NCBI RefSeq assembly: GCF_013608025.1
Contig: NZ_VDLV01000002.1
Coordinates: 59,916 to 123,915 of the forward strand
Length of the DNA: 64,000 nt
Direction: 5' to 3'
DNA from: Pseudomonas brassicacearum subsp. neoaurantiaca
Lineage (GTDB): Bacteria; Pseudomonadota; Gammaproteobacteria; Pseudomonadales; Pseudomonadaceae
Within the stretch, counting starts at the first letter, position 1. The number at the start of each line of letters is the position of its first letter. Positions 58,849 to 64,000 of the stretch are shown one piece after another. The position numbers and the translations under genes are program-made. Under the pieces are notes generated by a model that saw only the letters and a list, made by a program, of their open reading frames with translations, was not told the origin of the DNA and did not search any database.

Positions 58849-59200
58849 GGGCTGGTTAAGTCTGAAAGCCTTGAGCCAGAGCCATCGGCCCATCCCTGCA
58901 CATAACGCCACACCACCACTGTGCAATCCTCGGCGCCGTTTCTGAAAAGCCCCTGACTCAGACAATTCCTCTTGATAAGTCCATGACCATCTCGGTCATT
59001 CCCTGAATTAACCTATTTTTATAGTGAAACTTTCTGTTCTCGGCTTTTTATACTGCACGACCCGCTGATCTTGAGGATTTTTCCTACAGGACGGTTTGCC
59101 CACAAGGCAGGCCCGGTTTCGGCAAATGCAGCAAGCTCATCCGTTTGCGGCTTTTGGAGACTCGGTGGTCAATCCAATAACAAGACGAGGTTGTATCCCT
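58849..59200 (+). other. Leader and promoter region of the amino-acid permease
   Basis: A 352-base gap without a gene. It contains a small hairpin ATGACC/GGTCAT (about 58982-58998) and a good -10, TATACT, near 59049-59054; the -35 is weak. GAGG about 10 bases before ATG 59201 is the ribosome site. The long leader could allow regulation, but no known riboswitch was recognised. Confidence 0.4.
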
Positions 59201-60622
59201 ATGCCAGTCGGCAACCCTCTGCCCCATGGCGAGATCGCCCAGGGCGGTCCGCTCAAACGTGAGCTCGGCGAGCGGCATATCCGCTTGATGGCGCTTGGCG
59301 CCTGCATCGGTGTCGGGCTGTTTCTCGGTTCGGCCAAGGCCATCGAGATGGCCGGGCCGGCGATCATGCTGTCCTACATCATTGGAGGCCTGGCGATCCT
59401 GGTGATCATGCGCGCCCTCGGCGAAATGGCCGTGCACAACCCGGTAGCCGGATCGTTCAGCCGCTACGCCCAGGATTACCTCGGCCCGCTGGCCGGCTTC
59501 CTGACGGGTTGGAACTATTGGTTCCTGTGGCTGGTGACCTGCGTGGCGGAAATCACCGCCGTGGCGGTGTACATGGGCATCTGGTTCCCCGATGTACCCC
59601 GCTGGATCTGGGCCTTGGCCGCACTGGTCAGCATGGGCTCGATCAACCTGATCGCGGTGAAGGCCTTCGGTGAATTCGAGTTCTGGTTCGCCCTGATCAA
59701 GATCGTCACCATCATCGCCATGGTCATCGGCGGCGTCGGCATCATCGCCTTCGGTTTCGGCAATGACGGCGTGGCCCTGGGCATCTCCAACCTATGGACC
59801 CATGGCGGTTTCATGCCTAACGGCGTCTCCGGCGTGTTGATGTCCTTGCAGATGGTCATGTTCGCCTACCTGGGCGTGGAGATGATCGGCCTGACCGCCG
59901 GTGAAGCGCGCAACCCGCAGAAAACCATCCCCAACGCGATCGGCTCGGTGTTCTGGCGGATCCTGCTGTTCTACGTCGGCGCGCTGTTCGTGATCCTGTC
60001 GATCTACCCGTGGAACGAAATCGGCACCCAGGGCAGCCCATTCGTGATGACCTTCGAGCGCCTGGGCATCAAGACCGCCGCCGGCATCATCAACTTCGTG
60101 GTGATCACCGCCGCGCTGTCGTCCTGCAACGGCGGGATCTTCAGCACCGGCCGCATGCTCTACAGCCTGGCGCAGAACGGCCAGGCCCCGGCGGGCTTTG
60201 CCAAAACCTCGAACAATGGTGTGCCACGCCGCGCACTGCTGTTGTCTATCGCGGCGTTGCTGCTGGGCGTGCTGCTCAACTACCTGGTGCCGGAAAAAGT
60301 CTTCGTCTGGGTGACCTCCATCGCCACCTTCGGCGCGATCTGGACCTGGGTCATGATCCTGCTGGCCCAACTCAAATTCCGCAAAGGCCTGAGCGCTTCC
60401 GAGCGTGCCGCACTGAAATATCGCATGTGGCTGTACCCGGTCAGCTCCTACCTGGCGCTGGCATTCCTGGTGCTGGTGGTGGGCCTGATGGCGTACTTCC
60501 CCGACACCCGCGTGGCGCTGTATATCGGCCCGGCGTTCCTGGTATTGCTGACGGTGTTGTTCTACACCTTCAAGTTGCAGCCGACCGGGAATGTGCGGGG
60601 AGCCGTGCGTTCGGTTTCCTGA
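59201..60622 (+). CDS. APC-family amino-acid permease
   Basis: A 473-residue inner-membrane amino-acid/proton symporter of the AAT subfamily with twelve helices. It begins LKRELGERHIRLMALGACIG (about 17-36) and continues VGLFLGSAKAIEMAGPAIML, the substrate-binding helix 1 signature of ProY/CycA/AroP-like permeases. YLGVEMIGLTAGEARNPQKT (helix 6 region) is also typical. The substrate (proline, D-alanine, glycine or another neutral amino acid) cannot be fixed from sequence alone. ATG 59201 gives the usual N-terminal tail. It stands alone and ends in a strong terminator. Confidence 0.9.
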   Translation: MPVGNPLPHGEIAQGGPLKRELGERHIRLMALGACIGVGLFLGSAKAIEMAGPAIMLSYIIGGLAILVIMRALGEMAVHNPVAGSFSRYAQDYLGPLAGFLTGWNYWFLWLVTCVAEITAVAVYMGIWFPDVPRWIWALAALVSMGSINLIAVKAFGEFEFWFALIKIVTIIAMVIGGVGIIAFGFGNDGVALGISNLWTHGGFMPNGVSGVLMSLQMVMFAYLGVEMIGLTAGEARNPQKTIPNAIGSVFWRILLFYVGALFVILSIYPWNEIGTQGSPFVMTFERLGIKTAAGIINFVVITAALSSCNGGIFSTGRMLYSLAQNGQAPAGFAKTSNNGVPRRALLLSIAALLLGVLLNYLVPEKVFVWVTSIATFGAIWTWVMILLAQLKFRKGLSASERAALKYRMWLYPVSSYLALAFLVLVVGLMAYFPDTRVALYIGPAFLVLLTVLFYTFKLQPTGNVRGAVRSVS

Positions 60623-60642
60623 GTCGATAGCGATGTAAAACA

Positions 60643-60676
60643 GAGCCCCGGTCCACGACCGGGGCTTTCTTTTTCC
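60643..60676 (+). terminator. Rho-independent terminator after the permease
   Basis: AGCCCCGGTC and GACCGGGGCT pair perfectly around CAC, followed by TTCTTTTTC, 21 bases after the stop. Confidence 0.92.
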
Positions 60677-60772
60677 TGAACTGTGGAGCGCTTGTTACTT
60701 CTAACAATAGTCCGCGTGCTGACGGGGCCCTGGATTCAACGTTGTCCGACAGCACGGTCGTTGGAGGGACGT

Positions 60773-61147
60773 ATGAAAGCGATATGGAGCGGTTTTTTCA
60801 GTTATTCGCTTGTCGGGTTGGCCAATACGCTGATCCATTGGCAGATTTTCTTTGTCCTGCGCGTGGCGTTCGGCCTCGACCAATCGACGAGTAATTTCAT
60901 CGCCTTTTGCGTGGCCGCCTCCTTTTCTTTTTATGCCAACGCGCTGTACACCTTCGAAGCCAAACTCTCCGTGCCGGGTTATGTGCTTTTCCTGTGTGTC
61001 ATGGGCGCGCTCAGTTTCATGGTCGGTCACTTGGGAGATCGCTGGCGCCTCCATGGCCTGCTGACTGTGGCGGCGTTTTCGCTGTTGAGCCTGGTGCTTG
61101 GTTTTCTGTTTTCCCGGTTCGTTGTGTTTCGCGGACATCGGCCATGA
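60773..61147 (+). CDS. gtrA: GtrA-family flippase-like membrane protein
   Basis: A 124-residue protein with four membrane helices (about 8-27, 35-55, 70-86, 92-115), the GtrA family, thought to flip undecaprenyl-phosphate glucose across the inner membrane. Family elements are [20 protein letters not shown] and [21 protein letters not shown]; the end [10 protein letters not shown] is typical. ATG 60773 has an excellent ribosome site (GGAGGG). Its stop overlaps the gtrB start (ATGA), so gtrA-gtrB-gtrC form a coupled operon. Confidence 0.9.
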   Translation: MKAIWSGFFSYSLVGLANTLIHWQIFFVLRVAFGLDQSTSNFIAFCVAASFSFYANALYTFEAKLSVPGYVLFLCVMGALSFMVGHLGDRWRLHGLLTVAAFSLLSLVLGFLFSRFVVFRGHRP

Positions 61148-62094
61148 AGATCTCGCTGATTGTCCCGATGTACAACGAAGAGCAGGCCATTGGTCTGTTC
61201 TACGAGAGTGTCCGCCGGCATCCGCAGTTGAAGGATCATTGCGTCGAAATCGTCTTTATCAACGATGGCAGCAACGACCAGACCGCCGTCCTGGCGCGCG
61301 AGATAGCGTTGACGGACAACCAAGTCCTGCTGATCGACTTCTCCCGTAATTTTGGCAAGGAGCCGGCCTTGTTCGCCGGCATCGAGCACGCCAGTGGTGA
61401 CGTGGTCATCCCGATGGACGTGGATTTGCAGGACCCTATCGACGCAATCCCGCGAATGATAGAGCAATGGCAAAAAGGCGCCGAAGTGGTGCTGGCCAAG
61501 CGTCGCGATCGTTCGTCCGACAGTTACCTGAAGCGCCGAGGCGCGGCGCTGTTCTACCGTTTGCTCAATCGTATTGCCTATCCCCATATCGAACAGAACG
61601 TGGGGGACTTTCGTTTGATGGATCGCAAGGTCGTGGAAGTCATAAAGACACTTCCTGAGTATCAGCTATTCATGAAAGGCGTGTTGTCGTGGGCGGGTTT
61701 CAATACCGTCATTATCGAATACGACCGCGCAGGCCGTGCCGCCGGCAACAGCAAGTTCAATGGCTGGAAATTGTGGAACCTGGCCCTGGAAGGCATCACC
61801 TCATTCAGTACCGTACCGTTACGGTTGTGGACTTACGTGGGGAGCTGCATTTCGTTGGTCTCATTGCTTTATGCCGCCTATCTGATCCTCGACAAGTTGA
61901 TCTTCGGAAGCGATCTGCCCGGCTATCCATCGCTGATGACGGCGATCCTGTTCCTGGGCGGTGTGCAACTGATCGGTATCGGTGTGTTGGGTGAATACAT
62001 CGGGCGAATCTATCTGGAGACCAAGCACCGGCCTCGCTATGTCATCAAGGAAATGATCCAGGGCGGCCGACCCAAGATGCGAGATGAGTCGTGA
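61144..62094 (+). CDS. gtrB: Bactoprenol glucosyl transferase-like GT2 enzyme
   Basis: A 316-residue family-2 glycosyltransferase that should load glucose onto undecaprenyl phosphate. The GT-A core shows [20 protein letters not shown] (about 4-23), [11 protein letters not shown] and the metal-binding [13 protein letters not shown] (about 95-107). [19 protein letters not shown] is typical of GtrB/DPM-like enzymes. Two C-terminal membrane helices (about 232-255 and 267-290) anchor it, and [17 protein letters not shown] closes the protein. It overlaps both neighbours by four bases. Confidence 0.93.
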   Translation: MKISLIVPMYNEEQAIGLFYESVRRHPQLKDHCVEIVFINDGSNDQTAVLAREIALTDNQVLLIDFSRNFGKEPALFAGIEHASGDVVIPMDVDLQDPIDAIPRMIEQWQKGAEVVLAKRRDRSSDSYLKRRGAALFYRLLNRIAYPHIEQNVGDFRLMDRKVVEVIKTLPEYQLFMKGVLSWAGFNTVIIEYDRAGRAAGNSKFNGWKLWNLALEGITSFSTVPLRLWTYVGSCISLVSLLYAAYLILDKLIFGSDLPGYPSLMTAILFLGGVQLIGIGVLGEYIGRIYLETKHRPRYVIKEMIQGGRPKMRDES

Positions 62095-63626
62095 GCCAGT
62101 TCCCGTGGGCAAGAACATTGACGCCACGGGAAGTGTTGCTGTTTTTCCTGGCAGCCACTTTTCTTTTCATCTTTCCCTTGGTGCAGGCTGATTATTTCTA
62201 CAACGATGACAACTGGCGGGCGCTCGTGGCCGGAGCAGGGTGGCGCGAGGAGGGGCGAGTTGTCATCGATTGGTTCTACAACGTTCTTTCGTTCAGCTCG
62301 AGATCAGCGGATCTGTTTCCCTTGCCGTTATTCATCGCGACGACCGCTGTTTCGTTTGCGTTGAGATCGCTGACTTTTTTCTATTTCGAGCGACCGACGT
62401 TAGTCCATTGTCTGGTCGTCCTGCCCATCTGGTACAACCCTTTTCTCTTGCAGAACCTGTCTTATCACTATGACGGGCCGGCCATGGCGTTGGGGTTGGT
62501 GGCGCTTGTTTACGCGGTTATCTGGTCATCTGACAGGGGCTGGCGAAACGTCTGGATACCGGCATTGTTAGTGGCGCTGGCATTGTCCATCTACCAAGTG
62601 CTGATCGGTTTTTTTATTGCGATGTGCTGTGTCGAGGTGATCCGCCTGGTTTGGCAGGGCACGCCTTCGCAGCAAGTGTTGCGGTTTATCCGCTGCAAGC
62701 TCGTGGCAATCGGTGTCGGCGTATCGGTTTATTACCTCACGGCTTATCAACTCATGACGGGAGCGCGTCAGGTGTTGTTGCCGTTGGAAATCAGCAGCCT
62801 GCTGGAAATGGGAAACCGCCTTTCGTTTTTGGCGAGCATGTTCGGTGGCTTGGTTATCGAAGGCGCTCGGCCACTGGTGTTGGGCGGTGCATTGCTGACG
62901 CTGGTTGGGTACGTGTGGACAGGCGTCGGGTTAGTTCGTCGCCCGGACCCGGCATGGCGAAAAGCGTTGCTGTTGTTTTTGTACCTGCTGGCTTTTGCGG
63001 TGCTCTTGCTCTGCATTCCAGGCATCACACTGTTATTTGTCGAGTTCAACTACGGTGCCCGAACGCTGGTGGCTTTCTCTGCGTTGTTGTTGCTGGTGTT
63101 TTATTCGTGTCAGCAAGTGCTTGGTCGGATCCATGCCAGCCTGGGGCTTGTCCTGTTGATTCCGTTACTGGCGATGTTGTCGTTCTCGTTCGGACACGGA
63201 CGTGTCCTGTCGCTGCAAAAACAACAGGAGGCTGTTGTGCTGGCCTCGCTGGCCTATGACATCGACCACTCGCCGCTGCGCGATAAGGATCGCATCTACA
63301 TGATTCCCGAGTTGAAAGCCAATTGGCTTCCGGCCGCCAGCGGTTTGTTCGCGGCGATGCCGGCCCAGCGGTATGTGTTGGGTGTGGGGTATGTATTACT
63401 TCCAGAAAGCCTGCCGCGAGCGGGCATTACCAATGTGTACCTCGCCAAGAATGCAGAGGTGATTGCATCGATTCGCCGCGGGGATTTCTTGCCGGTGGTG
63501 TCTACGGGTTTTTATGACCTGTTTGTCATCAAGGACAGCGGTTACATCTTCATGAAAAAACCGCAGGGTGATCCCGATGTGGTGCCCAAGCTGTGTTTGT
63601 TTGTCGATATCGCGCAATGTCGATGA
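62091..63626 (+). CDS. GtrC-like polytopic glucosyltransferase
   Basis: A 511-residue inner-membrane protein with about ten helices, resembling the serotype-specific glucosyltransferases (Glucos_trans_II type) that move glucose from the lipid carrier to O-antigen in the periplasm. It starts at GTG 62091 within the gtrB stop (GTGA). An acidic loop after helix 1 ([20 protein letters not shown], about 33-52) carries the Asp pair expected for such GT-C enzymes. A soluble C-terminal region (about 375-511) ends [10 protein letters not shown]. Specificity proteins of this type vary greatly, so the acceptor is unknown. The last 17 codons are duplicated 301 bases downstream. Confidence 0.85.
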   Translation: MSQFPWARTLTPREVLLFFLAATFLFIFPLVQADYFYNDDNWRALVAGAGWREEGRVVIDWFYNVLSFSSRSADLFPLPLFIATTAVSFALRSLTFFYFERPTLVHCLVVLPIWYNPFLLQNLSYHYDGPAMALGLVALVYAVIWSSDRGWRNVWIPALLVALALSIYQVLIGFFIAMCCVEVIRLVWQGTPSQQVLRFIRCKLVAIGVGVSVYYLTAYQLMTGARQVLLPLEISSLLEMGNRLSFLASMFGGLVIEGARPLVLGGALLTLVGYVWTGVGLVRRPDPAWRKALLLFLYLLAFAVLLLCIPGITLLFVEFNYGARTLVAFSALLLLVFYSCQQVLGRIHASLGLVLLIPLLAMLSFSFGHGRVLSLQKQQEAVVLASLAYDIDHSPLRDKDRIYMIPELKANWLPAASGLFAAMPAQRYVLGVGYVLLPESLPRAGITNVYLAKNAEVIASIRRGDFLPVVSTGFYDLFVIKDSGYIFMKKPQGDPDVVPKLCLFVDIAQCR

Positions 63627-63686
63627 ACGTCCGCGTCAGCAAACACAGCGCATCACCCGTGGCGAGGGAGCTTGCTCCCGCTCGGC
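63575..63686 (+). repeat. Direct duplication, copy 1: end of gtrC-like gene plus REP head
   Basis: From CGATGTGGTGCCCAAGCTGT in the gene through the stop codon to the type B head GTGGCGAGGGAGCTTGCTCC. It recurs at 63876-63988 with one substitution and one 1-base insertion. The gap 63627-64000 holds this, a type C repeat, a small minus-strand coding-like fragment and the second copy. Confidence 0.9.
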
Positions 63687-63688
63687 TC

Positions 63689-63787
63689 TGTAGGAGCTGG
63701 CGAAGCCTGCGATCTTTTGATCTTTCTCTTTAGGGTCAGGTGTCTTTGGGAAAGATCGCAGCCTCGTTTCACTCGGCAGCTCCTACA
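63689..63787. repeat. Type C palindromic repeat directly behind a type B head
   Basis: TGTAGGAGCTG to CAGCTCCTACA with inner inverted arms GCCTGCGATC and GATCGCAGCC. It is followed by tandem copies of CAGCTCCTACA (63777-63804). The right half of the type B REPIN is missing. Confidence 0.8.
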
Positions 63788-63831
63788 CAGCTCCTACACA
63801 GCTCCTGGCTGGTGCTCTAGCAGGCCGACGT

Positions 63832-63878
63832 TTAAGCCGCCACGATTTCCTGGGGCTCGAAACTGTCTGCCCGCGCGA
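63832..63878 (-). other. Coding-like fragment of unknown origin at the duplication junction
   Basis: Read on the minus strand, an open frame ends ARADSFEPQEIVAA and stop (TAA at 63832-63834). It abuts the second copy of the duplicated gtrC end, so it may be the 3' tail of a lost gene or insertion element. It is too short to identify. Confidence 0.25.
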
Positions 63879-63988
63879 TGTGGTGCCCAAGCTGTGTTTG
63901 TTTGTCGATATCGCGCAATGTCGATGAACGTCCGCGTTAGCAAACACAGCGCATCACCCCGTGGCGAGGGAGCTTGCTCCCGCTCGGC
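63876..63988 (+). repeat. Direct duplication, copy 2: truncated gtrC end plus REP head
   Basis: Repeats 63575-63686, including the codons for the last 17 residues and stop, but has no gene in front of it. It continues into a type B REP (GTGGCGAGGGAGCTTGCTCC from 63961) cut by the window end. Confidence 0.9.
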
Positions 63989-64000
63989 TGCGCAGCAGTC

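Noticed and set aside
58849..59200. A riboswitch for glycine or another amino acid in the permease leader
   Set aside because: No tandem glycine-aptamer pattern or other known conserved core could be recognised; only a minor hairpin is present.

Overview
The window reads as a chromosome segment of a Pseudomonas of the fluorescens group. Supporting signs are the GC-rich coding style, protein sequences that match Pseudomonas families closely, gene orders that largely follow P. aeruginosa PAO1 blocks, and about twenty interspersed REP/REPIN palindromes of two main types. Type A starts GTGGGAGCGAGCTTGCTCGC and type B starts GTGGCGAGGGAGCTTGCTCC. No tRNA, rRNA, CRISPR array or intact prophage was seen.

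Layout. 0-9.6 kb: the end of an HU gene, then leftward rlmF, valS, a small conserved gene, holC and pepA, divergent from the LPS-export pair lptF-lptG. 9.8-16 kb: lepA-lepB-(DUF4845 remnant)-rnc-era-recO-pdxJ, a translation, secretion and RNA-processing cluster joined to lptG through a composite REP cluster. 16-22 kb: mltF divergent from purL and a YqfO/NIF3-like gene. 22.5-29.7 kb: a leftward N-acetylglucosamine regulon. NagE (EIIC-EIIB-EIIB) and NagF (EIIA-HPr-EI) import and phosphorylate GlcNAc, NagA deacetylates it, the SIS-domain enzyme deaminates and isomerises it, and NagR represses; perfect inverted operator-like repeats lie in front of nagR. 29.7-31.2 kb: a repeat-rich gap with two inverted copies of a Pseudomonas repeat and a structured leader RNA in front of a DUF6124 gene. 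31.9-41.6 kb: housekeeping and accessory genes (L,D-transpeptidase, two Nudix enzymes, gamma-carbonic anhydrase-like protein, DUF1289, Pr6Pr, VF530, glucose dehydrogenase gcd, purT, VUT transporter, siderophore-interacting protein).

42-49.3 kb: a complete CS1/alpha-type chaperone-usher fimbrial operon with two tandem tip-adhesin paralogues, preceded by RcsB-box-like dyads. 49.3-54.7 kb: one very large leftward gene (1795 aa) of the dermonecrotic-toxin-like Pseudomonas family. I see in it a circularly permuted OTU-type cysteine-protease signature (His1238 ahead of Cys1256), followed by an F-box-like helix pair and preceded by a KRKRP cluster. This suggests a eukaryote-directed ubiquitin effector and is the most interesting item here. 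54.8-58 kb: a bifunctional penicillin-binding-protein-like gene with unusual glycosyltransferase motifs. 58-58.9 kb: a RAYT transposase gene flanked by two identical REPINs. 59.2-63.6 kb: an amino-acid permease and a gtrA-gtrB-gtrC-like glucosylation operon whose 3' end has been duplicated with its REP.

Coordinates and start codons come from reading the sequence. Family names rest on motifs and recalled relatives, not on database searches.
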